Source: Tissierellales bacterium (GTDB lineage: Bacteria; Bacillota; Clostridia; Tissierellales; VENL01). From it: a stretch of DNA of 40,535 bases. Every line of letters begins with the position of its first letter. The first letter of the stretch is position 1. Under the pieces are notes generated by a model. The model saw only the letters and a program-made list of their open reading frames with translations. It was not told where the DNA came from and did no database searches. A program made the translations under genes and the position numbers. The stretch spans positions 1 through 40,535 of the forward strand of contig JANQLB010000021.1 of the NCBI GenBank assembly GCA_028280805.1, given 5' to 3'. Shown here piece after piece: positions 1 to 7,387 of this stretch.

Positions 1-1
1 G

Positions 2-151
2 CCAGAGCAACAAGAGCCAGAGCAACAAGAGCCAGAGCAACAAGAGCCAGAGCAACAAGAGCCAGAGCAACAAGAGCCAGAACAACAAGAGCCAGAGCAA
101 CAAGAACCAGAGCAACAAGAACCAGAACAACAACAACCAGAGCAACAAGAA
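2..151 (+). repeat. 15-bp in-frame tandem repeat, ten units
   Basis: The unit ccagagcaacaagag recurs ten times without spacing. The first five copies visible are identical; later copies carry mostly G/A changes at third codon positions, so protein sequence is better kept than DNA sequence. The array probably extends left of the window. Confidence 0.95.
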
Positions 152-232
152 GATATATTAGAAACAGATACAAATTTAGATTTTGTAGAACCTCAACCAG
201 TAAATCCATCTGAAGAGAATAATGAAGAATAA
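2..232 (+). CDS. 3' end of a Pro/Glu/Gln-repeat protein (5' truncated by window)
   Basis: An open frame enters from the left edge and ends with TAA at 230-232. It encodes ten copies of a five-residue PEQQE unit (last copies vary to PEQQQ), then a unique acidic tail of about 26 residues ending PSEENNEE. The repeat region is strongly hydrophilic with no membrane segment. Such low-complexity Pro/Glu/Gln tails are common as spacers or flexible C-termini of envelope, spore-coat or cell-division proteins, but nothing here identifies the protein. The N-terminal part, which would show the function, lies outside the window. A hairpin terminator follows directly, which supports this as a real gene end. 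Confidence 0.7.
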   Translation, partial: PEQQEPEQQEPEQQEPEQQEPEQQEPEQQEPEQQEPEQQEPEQQQPEQQEDILETDTNLDFVEPQPVNPSEENNEE

Positions 233-238
233 TTTTAA

Positions 239-274
239 AGATAGAGCTGCTTTATTGCAGCTTTTATCTATTTT
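239..274 (+). terminator. Terminator of the repeat-protein gene
   Basis: The arm agatagagctgc (239-250) pairs with gcagcttttatct (257-269) around a six-base loop, with a small imperfection in the lower stem, and is followed by a T-rich run. It lies 6 bases after the stop codon. Confidence 0.7.
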
Positions 275-277
275 ATA

Positions 278-356
278 GGCATGTAAGTTTGAAATAAAAA
301 AATACATGCCAAAATATATACAAGTTGCTTAGTAATTTTAAATACTTAAAATTACT
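278..356. other. Two hairpins in the 233-428 intergenic region
   Basis: An 8-bp inverted repeat (ggcatgta at 278-285, tacatgcc at 303-310) and an 11-bp inverted repeat (agtaattttaa at 331-341, ttaaaattact at 346-356, followed by ccttttatt) lie between the previous terminator and the aminotransferase gene. The second could act as a weak terminator or as a leader structure. Nothing else is evident in this gap. Confidence 0.4.
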
Positions 357-428
357 CCTTTTATTGTAATGAAAATAATAGTATTATATACTATAATAGA
401 TTAAGCTAGTAACTTGAGAGGTGATGAC

Positions 429-1268
429 ATGAAAGCTGAAGCAATATTAGATTATTACATTTGTAACGGTAAAGTATTATCAACAGAAAATTTAAATGGA
501 TTTAATAAAATTTCTTTTTCATCAATCTATGAAGTTATAAGAATAATAGATGGTATTCCTCTTTATAAAAATGACCATATTAATAGAATGAGAAAATCGG
601 CAGAATTACTGGGATATAAAATAAATAAATCTAACAGTGAAATATCAAAGGAAATATATAATTTAATTGAAATTAACAAAGGATATAATTTAAATATAAA
701 GATAGTAAGCAGTAATCCAGATAATCAAGAACAAATATTATTAGTATATTTTGTTAAGAGTTTTTATCCTTCTGTAGAAAATTATGGAAATGGCGTAGAT
801 ACTATTCTTTTCCATTCGTATAGAGAAAATCCACATGTTAAAATAGTTAATGCTGATATAAGAGTTAAAGTAAATATAAAGATAAAGGAAGAAAAAGTAT
901 TTGAAGCTCTTTTAGTAAATGAAAATGGTTATATAACAGAGGGCAGCCGATCAAACATTTTTTTTGTTAATAAAGAAAAGATTTATACAGCACCGTCTGG
1001 AAAAGTATTACTTGGTATTACGAGGAAAAAAATTCTACAAGTTTGCAAAGATTTAAGTTTTGATATAATTGAAGAACATGTTCATATAGACCAGTTAGAT
1101 AATTTTGATGGTGTATTTATGTCAGGGACTTCTGTAGGTATTCTGCCTATAGCAACCATTGGTGATAAAAGGTATAATTCATCTCATAATATAATAATAA
1201 ATGATATACAAAAAGCATACCTAAAGAATGTAGAAGAATACTTAAACTCTATGAAGCGTTTTAAATAA
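429..1268 (+). CDS. Class IV PLP aminotransferase (BCAT / D-amino-acid transaminase / ADC lyase family)
   Basis: A 279-residue fold-type IV PLP enzyme. Landmarks are the probable Schiff-base lysine at K138 (HVKIVNAD), the class signature EGSRSNIFF beginning at E171, and a later GITRKKI motif that binds the cofactor phosphate in this family. Members transaminate branched-chain or D-amino acids or eliminate pyruvate from aminodeoxychorismate. The sequence alone does not decide between these, and no pabA/pabB or ilv genes are nearby, so substrate is open. An upstream TTG at 414 is in frame, but the sequence gagaggtg just before ATG 429 is a good ribosome binding site, so 429 is chosen. The next gene follows after 32 bases and is probably co-transcribed. 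Confidence 0.85.
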   Translation: MKAEAILDYYICNGKVLSTENLNGFNKISFSSIYEVIRIIDGIPLYKNDHINRMRKSAELLGYKINKSNSEISKEIYNLIEINKGYNLNIKIVSSNPDNQEQILLVYFVKSFYPSVENYGNGVDTILFHSYRENPHVKIVNADIRVKVNIKIKEEKVFEALLVNENGYITEGSRSNIFFVNKEKIYTAPSGKVLLGITRKKILQVCKDLSFDIIEEHVHIDQLDNFDGVFMSGTSVGILPIATIGDKRYNSSHNIIINDIQKAYLKNVEEYLNSMKRFK

Positions 1269-1300
1269 CTTAATATTATATGATTTAAGGAGTGAAGATA

Positions 1301-1717
1301 ATGCTAAAGGAATTAATTAATGAGGGTTATGGAAATGATTTGAGTTTAAATTGTGCCGAAAAAATCTTATATGGTTCAAATAAGGTTTATAACTTAGGTT
1401 TAGAGGGTGAAGCATTAAAAATGGCAGCCGGATTTGGTGGAGGAATGGCTGTTGAAAGTGTATGTGGAGCTTTAACAGGTGGAATTATGGTTTTAGGCAA
1501 GCTTTTTAAATCTCATGGTATTGAGAACAAGGAAAAGCTTAAAGAAATTGTTAAAGAGTTCATAGAAGCATATAGACAAGAAATGGGAGAGATAGACTGT
1601 ACACCGTTAAAAGATAGATATAAAACAGAAGATGATGGCTGTCACCATATAATTGTAAAGGCGGCAGAAATTTTGGAAGAAATTATTGATAAAGAGAAAA
1701 ACGTTCCTTTAAAATAA
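1301..1717 (+). CDS. C_GCAxxG_C_C family small redox-type protein
   Basis: A 138-residue protein with the hallmarks of the C_GCAxxG_C_C family (TIGR01909): an N-terminal NCAEKIL segment, the glycine-rich stretch GFGGGMAVESVCGALTGG, and later cysteines in DCTPLKDRY and DGCHHI. The family is common in anaerobes and its pattern of conserved cysteines suggests metal or redox chemistry, but a reaction is not established. The start is ATG 1301, seven bases after aaggag; the in-frame GTG at 1292 overlaps that ribosome binding site. It probably shares a transcript with the aminotransferase and ends at a hairpin pair at 1734-1784. Confidence 0.8.
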   Translation: MLKELINEGYGNDLSLNCAEKILYGSNKVYNLGLEGEALKMAAGFGGGMAVESVCGALTGGIMVLGKLFKSHGIENKEKLKEIVKEFIEAYRQEMGEIDCTPLKDRYKTEDDGCHHIIVKAAEILEEIIDKEKNVPLK

Positions 1718-1733
1718 AAAATTATACAATAAT

Positions 1734-1790
1734 AAAACTGTATATTGCAAAACAGTTTTTAAGGGAAGTTTGGAAAAGCTTCCCTTTCAC
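1734..1790. terminator. Two adjacent hairpins between convergent genes
   Basis: Hairpin one pairs aaaactgt (1734-1741) with acagtttt (1752-1759) and runs into T residues on the plus strand. Hairpin two pairs gggaag (1763-1768) with cttccc (1779-1784) and is followed by TTTC. They separate the plus-strand C_GCAxxG gene from the minus-strand gene ending at 1825 and may serve both. Confidence 0.65.
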
Positions 1791-1824
1791 TCGTATTTTG
1801 CAGTACTTTCAGATATTTAGCTTT

Positions 1825-2163
1825 TTACTTAAATAATTCATTTACAATAGGAATAATATTAATTAGTGGTTCTTCATAAGGATGAATTTCTTTAATAACT
1901 TTAACTGCACTCTTAACGTATTCTCTTTTACATCTTAATTCAATCTTACATTCTTCACCTTCGCATACTTCATTTAATTTACCATTAAAAGGATTTGAAC
2001 CTTCTAAAGGTCTCCAGTATCCTTTTACATTTGCTACAGAAATAACATTATCATAATTTCCAACCTTACAAGCGTTTACTTTAGTAAGCTCAGTTCTTAA
2101 CTTTATTACATATTCTTCTGGAACATATATTTCAATTTTTACCTCTTTAAATTCCATAGTCAT
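1825..2163 (-). CDS. NIF3/YqfO insert-like (COG3323, CutA/PII-like) small protein
   Basis: A 112-residue protein resembling the ferredoxin-like domain found inside YqfO/NIF3 proteins and as free-standing COG3323 proteins. Recognisable features are the opening KIEIYVPEEYV strand, the GNYDNVISVANVKGYWRP segment, the turn LEGSNPF, and the C-terminal HPYEEPLINIIP motif, which is nearly diagnostic. No membrane segment or catalytic site is apparent; these domains are thought to sense or bind small ligands or metals. The frame stays open to 2295, but on the minus strand aaggagg sits just before the ATG at 2163, with a second ATG at 2157, so translation should begin there. The gene stands alone, convergent with its left neighbour. 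Confidence 0.8.
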   Translation of the reverse strand: MTMEFKEVKIEIYVPEEYVIKLRTELTKVNACKVGNYDNVISVANVKGYWRPLEGSNPFNGKLNEVCEGEECKIELRCKREYVKSAVKVIKEIHPYEEPLINIIPIVNELFK

Positions 2164-2251
2164 AATCCCTCCTTTCAGACAAATAGAAAAAGGGACAAAT
2201 GGGACGGTTCTCGTTGACACCTTTTTCATGTTTATAATTTTAATATTTCCG

Positions 2252-2317
2252 CTTCTAAGTCTTAGTGTAAAGGTAAGTAGACAACCAAAATTCAAAAGGA
2301 AGCTTAAGAAACATGAA
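2252..2317 (+). repeat. Dispersed repeat copy 1 with conserved reading frame
   Basis: This 66-bp segment aligns without gaps to 18537-18602 with 13 base differences (53/66 identical by my count). Translated in the same frame the two agree at 14 of 22 residues, and most other changes are conservative (shared pattern S-[RK]-Q-P-x-F-x-R-K-x-K-K-H-E). Neither copy has a complete gene around it. It lies just upstream of the minus-strand gene starting at 2163, beside gggacggttctcgttgacac (2202-2221), a string reminiscent of clostridial dispersed repeats. Probably a remnant of a mobile or repeated gene. Confidence 0.6.
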
Positions 2318-2494
2318 TTTTTTAGTACTAAACTTACACCAAATTTAAAATCTGAGTAATTAAAGTGAATTTAAGTCTTACTTTATATAAAGAAATCCTT
2401 TAGATTATTATATAATCTTTTGTGTTTTTATAGATATATTTTAACGATTATTATAATATTATCATAAATTAATTGCAAAATTTCAAAAAAAGTA

Positions 2495-2523
2495 TTGATA
2501 AAAAAATGCAACAGTGCTATACT
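2495..2523 (+). promoter_or_regulatory. Sigma-A-type promoter for the leader ORF and GNAT-fusion gene
   Basis: TTGATA (2495-2500), a 17-bp spacer, and TATACT (2518-2523) form a near-consensus vegetative promoter. Transcription would begin about 2530, roughly 40 bases before the short ORF and about 360 bases before the large downstream gene. Confidence 0.75.
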
Positions 2524-2570
2524 GTTATCAGTTGAAAAAAATTATATGCAATCGAAAGGAGGTCGCTAGT

Positions 2571-2651
2571 ATGATGTTGATTATAAGTAAAGTAGAATTG
2601 ATTACAACTAAATATCAAAAGTTAATAAGCGACCTGAGAGTAGGATTGTAA
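2571..2651 (+). CDS. 26-residue leader ORF of unknown function
   Basis: A short ORF beginning MMLIISKVELITTKY and ending SDLRVGL has a very strong ribosome binding site (aaaggagg) directly downstream of a near-consensus promoter. It is amphipathic rather than clearly transmembrane, so it does not look like a standard type I toxin. The ribosome binding site overlaps aggtcgct (2560-2567), which is exactly complementary to agcgacct (2628-2635) inside the ORF's last codons. That arrangement, and the terminators at 2730 and 2818 before the next gene, suggest a regulatory leader peptide. I do not recognise the peptide, and a stand-alone small protein is also possible. Confidence 0.5.
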   Translation: MMLIISKVELITTKYQKLISDLRVGL

Positions 2652-2729
2652 TAAATTTGATTAAAAGTTATGTTTTAACTTATTTGTTAAAAACTTTTAT
2701 TTGACTATAAAATTTAATTATGATTTCTA

Positions 2730-2756
2730 GTCGCAGGTAAAAGTCTGCGGCTTTTT
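2730..2756 (+). terminator. Terminator hairpin in leader of GNAT-fusion gene
   Basis: A seven-bp stem (one G-T pair) with an eight-base loop followed by five T residues, located after the short ORF and before the large gene. Confidence 0.7.
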
Positions 2757-2817
2757 ATATTTTAAGCTTTAATAAGTTCATAGGTATTTTACCTACGATA
2801 TTTTTAAGCTTTTATTA

Positions 2818-2848
2818 ACGCAGGCATAAATGTCTGTGTTTTTTATTT
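2818..2848 (+). terminator. Second terminator-like hairpin before the GNAT-fusion gene
   Basis: acgcaggc (2818-2825) pairs with gtctgtgt (2832-2839), including two G-T pairs, and runs straight into a long T tract. A smaller hairpin (taggta/taccta, 2781-2795) lies just upstream. The downstream gene begins only 40 bases later, so this would act inside its leader unless a further promoter exists. Confidence 0.6.
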
Positions 2849-2888
2849 TTTAAAAGACTATTTAATTATATTTAAGGAGGAATATTTA

Positions 2889-5800
2889 ATGGAGAAGGTA
2901 AATGAAGCAAGTATAGACAAAATAAGAATTGTAGAATATGACAATTCGTACGCAAAATCCCTGACTAAAATGTGGAATATGAGTGGTGACAATTGGGGGG
3001 GTCGAAATTCAGTTATTACAGAAGAAGATATTATTCAAGAGAATGAAAATAGTGATAACTTAAATATCTACTTAGCTGTTGACGGTGAAGAAGTAGTAGG
3101 ATATTGTTCATTTGGTGAATATAAATTTGACAAAGGAGCTTTATATATTCCATTACTTAATGTAAGACCTGATTATCATGGTAAGAGGATAGGAAAAAAA
3201 TTAGTTTTAAAAGCAGTAGATAGAACAATTGAACTTGGCTGGCCTCGTCTGGATTTATTTACTTGGCCGGGAAACACTAAGGCAGTACCCCTGTATAAGA
3301 AAACCGGTTTCTTTTGGGAAAAAAACGATAATTCAACTCACTTAATGAATTTTATACCTACTGTACTTAATGCTGAACCTTTGAAAGAATATTTTGAGGA
3401 TATAGATTGGTATAAGGATAGTATTAGAGATATAAAAGTAAAACCAGATGGTGATGAAGAAAAGGATTATTCAAATTATGAGTATTTATGGCAAAAGGAT
3501 GATAAAATAATAAAGGTAGAATTTGAAAAAAAAGGTAGAGGAATAAGACTTATAGAAACGCCTGATTATCTAATTGAGGCTAAAATTGAGAACCATAAGC
3601 TTATTTTTGGTAATGAATATAAGGTAGAATACCATATGGTCAATAAAACAGGTAAGCCTCTTAATGTTAGTATAAAGGGTTTAGATGATAACAATATAAA
3701 ATTTTTAATGGATGAATCAGTAGATGTAAAAGAAAAACAGATAATTACTGGTGTGTTTGATCTTGAAGAAATTAAAGAAGAACAAGATAGCTTTAAAACT
3801 CATCCGGCAGTTACAGCTAAAGTAACTATAAACGGTAAAAGTATAGTTTTTAAGGTAGGAATTGAAACATTATTTCCGGCTAAGATAAATATAGATTCAA
3901 AATCTAATGAAAAATATATTAATGCTGAATCTGAGTGTTTCTTAAATCTTCAAAATAATTTTGATGAAGATGTCGTATTTAAACTAAAATTGACTAGTTC
4001 ACAAGATGTTGAGTTTTTAAGTGATGATTTAGAAATTAGCATGAAAGCTAAAGAAAGACAATCTATTGCTATTCCATATATTCTACGAAAACCTTGTTTA
4101 TACAGCACTAACATAGATGTAAAAGCAGTAACAAAAGATGGATTAATAAGTTTTTCTCCTAAAGTTACAGGTATATTTAAGTGTAATACTGGTGCTTTTG
4201 GAGGAGAAACAAAAGAATACTGGATGGTATGTAATGGTGAATATACATTAAAATTGATTAAATTTGATAATGAAGTAGTTTTTGGTAATTTTACGCAAAA
4301 AGAATTTGAAACAGCTATAATTAGTCCAAAGCTAGGTATGCCATTATCGTCAGAGCTTTCCAAGAAAAAACCAGATAAGGTTGAATATATAACTGATGAC
4401 AAAAATATAACTTTAAAAGCTGTATATAGTTCATCTGATTTTAAAGATATTGAGCTTACAGTGTTTTTTACATTATCTCCAAACGGCTTAGTAAAGCATT
4501 ATCATCAAATAACTAATTTAGGAGATAGAAAAACTGATAAAGAAATACATTTAAGAAAAAGTGTATATTATAATTTTTCTAATTCTTTTATACCTTACGA
4601 GAATGAAATTGTTCAAAATATTGGGCAAGATGCTTCATATTTTAGCTTCTGGGAGAATAGTAAGCTTTCAGAAAACTGGATATTCTCAAAGGCTAATAAG
4701 GCATCTATTGGAATCTCCTGGCCAAAAGAAAGAAAGCCTAAGTTTTTTGAATGGTTTATGGGTATAGATGATAATTTTGGTATCATTGATAGCAAACAGA
4801 CAATTACTACTGAACCTATGTATCTAGCCATAAACACATTTAAAGATTATAAGCAGTTTAGAAATTTTGCTCTGCAAAGTGATAAGAATGAAGAAATAAC
4901 AGTTGTAGATAAATTTGACTTTTCAATTAACAATGGAAATCCATTTGTAATTGACAGCTTTGATATAAAAATCAAAAATCATCATAAGATTAATTTTAAT
5001 GGAGATATAACTATTCATTCTATGATGGATAAATTTCCTGAAATATCAAAAACTTTTATAGGTACTGAGGAAATAAGAGAAAATGTATTTAGTATATCAG
5101 ATTATACATCACCAAAGATGGATATAGTTAACTGTGATGTAGATTTTGAAGATATTGCATTTAAGAGACAATCTGCGATATTTAATATTAATAGTCATAA
5201 GGCTGTTATGAAAAAGAAGCAGGAAGAAGGTATGGAGATTCTTTCTATAGATAATGGAAGTATTATAATGAAAGCTGCTCCACAGTTTGCCCCTTGCTTA
5301 TATTCAATTACCTATAATCAAAGAGAGTGGCTTCACAGTTCTTTTCCAACACCTAAACCTTTTTCATGGTGGAATCCTTGGATGGGTGGAATTGGTTTTG
5401 CTGCTGAAAAGCTGTCAACATCTTCAGTAATGAATGAGGAGAGTACAGGAGAATTTGTGGAGTTAAAGGATAATTTTAATAATTTATGGCAGGGTATAAA
5501 GTTAACTTTAAATATTAAAAAGCATGATGATTACAAAGGTTTAAAGATTAATCAATATTTTATGACTATAGCTGATTTACCTGTTATCCTTACTACAACA
5601 GAAATACTTCAAAATACCGGCTATTACTTTGATTCAAAGGAATTTTTTACTTATGTTTTTATAAAACCAGAAGATAAATTAAAAGATTCATGGTTTGATT
5701 GTAAGAATTTAAGTGGAGATATTATAAAATACAAGGGTGGTAAACGCTGTGATATTGAAGAAAGTCATATGTTAACTTTCGGTGGAAAAAACATAAAAGA

Positions 5801-6002
5801 TAGGCTGATAATGTATAATACTGGAGAAAAGCCAATCCATGCTAGGACTAACAATTTAACCATAGGAAACGTAATTTATAACGATATTTCATGTAAATCA
5901 GGTGGTAAAGCTGTAACTAAGCCTGCATTCCTATTTTTTAATAAAGATTCTGTAGAAGAAAAATTAATTAAAGATTTTAAAAATATTAAGTTAAAAATTT
6001 AG
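2889..6002 (+). CDS. GNAT acetyltransferase fused to a large beta-rich module of unknown function
   Basis: A 1037-residue protein. Residues about 10-160 form a GNAT acetyl-CoA-dependent acyltransferase domain: VRPDYHGKRIGKKLV matches the acetyl-CoA-binding motif A, followed by NTKAVPLYKKTGF (motif B). Residues about 190-1037 are unlike the acetyltransferase, apparently beta-strand rich and cytosolic (no signal peptide, no membrane segments). The stretch around 480-580 (SPKLGMPLSSEL, then FFTLSPNGLVKHYHQITNLGD) and the Trp-rich FSWWNPWMGGIGF segment near residue 835 recall galactose-mutarotase or glycosidase-type beta-sandwiches, but this is only an impression. Typical GNAT proteins are 150-200 residues, so this is an unusual fusion. 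The start has an ideal ribosome binding site (aaggagg). Its leader carries a short ORF and terminator-like hairpins. Confidence 0.75.
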   Translation: MEKVNEASIDKIRIVEYDNSYAKSLTKMWNMSGDNWGGRNSVITEEDIIQENENSDNLNIYLAVDGEEVVGYCSFGEYKFDKGALYIPLLNVRPDYHGKRIGKKLVLKAVDRTIELGWPRLDLFTWPGNTKAVPLYKKTGFFWEKNDNSTHLMNFIPTVLNAEPLKEYFEDIDWYKDSIRDIKVKPDGDEEKDYSNYEYLWQKDDKIIKVEFEKKGRGIRLIETPDYLIEAKIENHKLIFGNEYKVEYHMVNKTGKPLNVSIKGLDDNNIKFLMDESVDVKEKQIITGVFDLEEIKEEQDSFKTHPAVTAKVTINGKSIVFKVGIETLFPAKINIDSKSNEKYINAESECFLNLQNNFDEDVVFKLKLTSSQDVEFLSDDLEISMKAKERQSIAIPYILRKPCLYSTNIDVKAVTKDGLISFSPKVTGIFKCNTGAFGGETKEYWMVCNGEYTLKLIKFDNEVVFGNFTQKEFETAIISPKLGMPLSSELSKKKPDKVEYITDDKNITLKAVYSSSDFKDIELTVFFTLSPNGLVKHYHQITNLGDRKTDKEIHLRKSVYYNFSNSFIPYENEIVQNIGQDASYFSFWENSKLSENWIFSKANKASIGISWPKERKPKFFEWFMGIDDNFGIIDSKQTITTEPMYLAINTFKDYKQFRNFALQSDKNEEITVVDKFDFSINNGNPFVIDSFDIKIKNHHKINFNGDITIHSMMDKFPEISKTFIGTEEIRENVFSISDYTSPKMDIVNCDVDFEDIAFKRQSAIFNINSHKAVMKKKQEEGMEILSIDNGSIIMKAAPQFAPCLYSITYNQREWLHSSFPTPKPFSWWNPWMGGIGFAAEKLSTSSVMNEESTGEFVELKDNFNNLWQGIKLTLNIKKHDDYKGLKINQYFMTIADLPVILTTTEILQNTGYYFDSKEFFTYVFIKPEDKLKDSWFDCKNLSGDIIKYKGGKRCDIEESHMLTFGGKNIKDRLIMYNTGEKPIHARTNNLTIGNVIYNDISCKSGGKAVTKPAFLFFNKDSVEEKLIKDFKNIKLKI

Positions 6003-6052
6003 AGAGACTAGGCTGTTAAATGGGCAAATTCGGAAATAAGGAGGAATGATAC

Positions 6053-6643
6053 ATGGATATTAATGAGAAGAAAACTGCTGTATTATTATTTGATCTTTTC
6101 AGTAATTACGAAGTCAGTGTGGCACTTTCAGTTCTTTACCAAAGTAGCAGAAAGTATGATGTATTCTGTTTGAACGAAGAAGCTAGAAGTGAGGAGGGTT
6201 TGCTTGTAAGAAGGACGAAAGCATTGGATGATATTTGTATTGAAGAGTATGATTCTTTACTAATACCTGGATGTATGGATCTTAGAGATGTAATAGATGA
6301 TGAACATATACGCTGTTTCCTTAAGAAGTTCGACTCTCCGCAGATGATTATTGGAAGCATTTCAAGTTCGCCGATATTATTATTAAAAGCGGGACTGCTT
6401 GAAAACAGAAAATATGTAGCTGGTGTAATGAAAGAAGAATTAATGAAAGAAGGATTTACTATGAAACAAATGCGTAATATGAGAGATATTACAGAATTGA
6501 AGAATAGCGATGGTACAATCGATACTCTTTGCATTGACAAAAATATATTAACTGCCATTGGTTGTGACTTTATTAAATTTGGAATTGAGTTTGGCAAAAT
6601 GTTAAATTTAAAGTTTGAATCAGGCTGGTATAGTGTTAATTAA
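6053..6643 (+). CDS. DJ-1/PfpI-family protein lacking the usual cysteine
   Basis: A 196-residue protein of the DJ-1/PfpI glutamine-amidotransferase-like fold: an N-terminal strand (KTAVLLFDLFSNYEVSVAL), the segment YDSLLIPGCMDLRDV, and the nucleophile-elbow region GSISSSPILLLKAGLL. Active family members carry Ala-Ile-Cys at the elbow; here the aligned position is a serine (S104), so the usual cysteine chemistry cannot operate. It may be a ligand-binding or regulatory member, or the serine may serve in its place. The start follows aaggagg with good spacing, 50 bases after the GNAT-fusion gene, so co-transcription is likely. Confidence 0.75.
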   Translation: MDINEKKTAVLLFDLFSNYEVSVALSVLYQSSRKYDVFCLNEEARSEEGLLVRRTKALDDICIEEYDSLLIPGCMDLRDVIDDEHIRCFLKKFDSPQMIIGSISSSPILLLKAGLLENRKYVAGVMKEELMKEGFTMKQMRNMRDITELKNSDGTIDTLCIDKNILTAIGCDFIKFGIEFGKMLNLKFESGWYSVN

Positions 6644-6717
6644 TTTAAAGTTATATGATAACAAAACTAATATCGGCAGTTAATTTTAAAAATATCTAAA
6701 GGAGGTTTTTTACACTT

Positions 6718-7260
6718 ATGACTGATAAAGAAATTAATATAAGAGATTTAAATATTGATGATATTAATGAGGATTTACTAAACTATTTTAATAGATACCA
6801 AGAAGTTAAAAAAGTATGGCGTATAGAGAATAATAAAAAAGTTATTAAAGATATTAGCTTTATAGAACAATGGGACCACATTGAAAAGCAAAATATCATT
6901 AAAGGATTTAGAGAAATTTTAAATAATAATGGAATAGTTCTTGGTGCTTTTGAAGAAGGCAGATTAATAGCTTTTGCATCATTAAACAGTACTCTGTTAG
7001 GAGAAAACAGGGAATATCTTCAGTTATGGGAATTACACGTTTCTTGCGATTTTAGAGGTAGAGGAATAGGAAAAATGCTATTTTGTAAATGTGCAGAAAA
7101 AGCAAAAGAATTGGGAGTAACTAAGCTGTATATATCAGCCCATTCTTCCATTGAAACAATGGGTTTTTATACTAGAATGGGTTGCGTGGACGCACAATGG
7201 ATATATAAGGAACAGGTTGAACTAGAGCCTTATGATTGCCAATTAGAATACGTTTTGTAG
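6718..7260 (+). CDS. GNAT-family N-acetyltransferase
   Basis: A 180-residue single-domain GNAT protein. Motif A is clear at LHVSCDFRGRGIGKMLFCKC, with the RGxGIGK pyrophosphate-binding loop for acetyl-CoA, followed by the motif B region ETMGFYTRMGCV. The N-terminal half (FNRYQEVKKVWR and onward) is more variable and presumably binds the acceptor, which cannot be named from sequence. The gene has a strong ribosome binding site (aaaggagg) and lies in a same-strand run of accessory enzyme genes. It is one of five separate acetyltransferase genes within about 10 kb. Confidence 0.85.
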   Translation: MTDKEINIRDLNIDDINEDLLNYFNRYQEVKKVWRIENNKKVIKDISFIEQWDHIEKQNIIKGFREILNNNGIVLGAFEEGRLIAFASLNSTLLGENREYLQLWELHVSCDFRGRGIGKMLFCKCAEKAKELGVTKLYISAHSSIETMGFYTRMGCVDAQWIYKEQVELEPYDCQLEYVL

Positions 7261-7387
7261 TTCTAATTACTATATTAAAGTTATTCAAGTGAAGCGAAGG
7301 AAAATTGATGAAGGATTTTAAATTAGGAGATGGATTGGAGATAAGTAAAATTCATTAAAAAAACTACTGCTAGTGAGGATGATAAAA

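Larger units (their letters stand above)
2560..2756 (+). promoter_or_regulatory. Possible attenuator: competing hairpins around the leader ORF
   Basis: Arm 1 aggtcgct (2560-2567, overlapping the ribosome binding site) can pair with arm 2 agcgacct (2628-2635). Arm 2 contains gcgac, which could instead pair with gtcgc at 2730-2734, the 5' arm of a terminator hairpin (gtcgcag 2730-2736 with ctgcggc 2745-2751, then TTTTT). The alternatives are mutually exclusive. The 5-8 bp pairings are seen; the regulatory reading is inferred. Confidence 0.4.

Noticed and set aside
2..151. CRISPR array
   Set aside because: Units are 15 bp, contiguous with no spacers, and read in frame as PEQQE through to a stop codon.
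2164..2295. Upstream extension of the minus-strand COG3323 gene by 44 residues
   Set aside because: The frame is open but the extra residues match nothing in the family, cover a repeat-like region, and the strong ribosome binding site lies before the ATG at 2163.
2571..2651. Type I toxin peptide
   Set aside because: The 26 residues have no clear transmembrane stretch and no antisense RNA promoter is evident; the leader-ORF reading fits the surrounding hairpins better.
3950..4402. 150-residue antisense ORF inside the GNAT-fusion gene
   Set aside because: No ribosome binding site or recognisable domain; composition is that of the reverse strand of an AT-rich gene.
6136..6597. 153-residue antisense ORF inside the DJ-1/PfpI gene
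   Set aside because: Shadow frame, Ser/Ile-rich with no start context; the plus-strand protein has clear family motifs.
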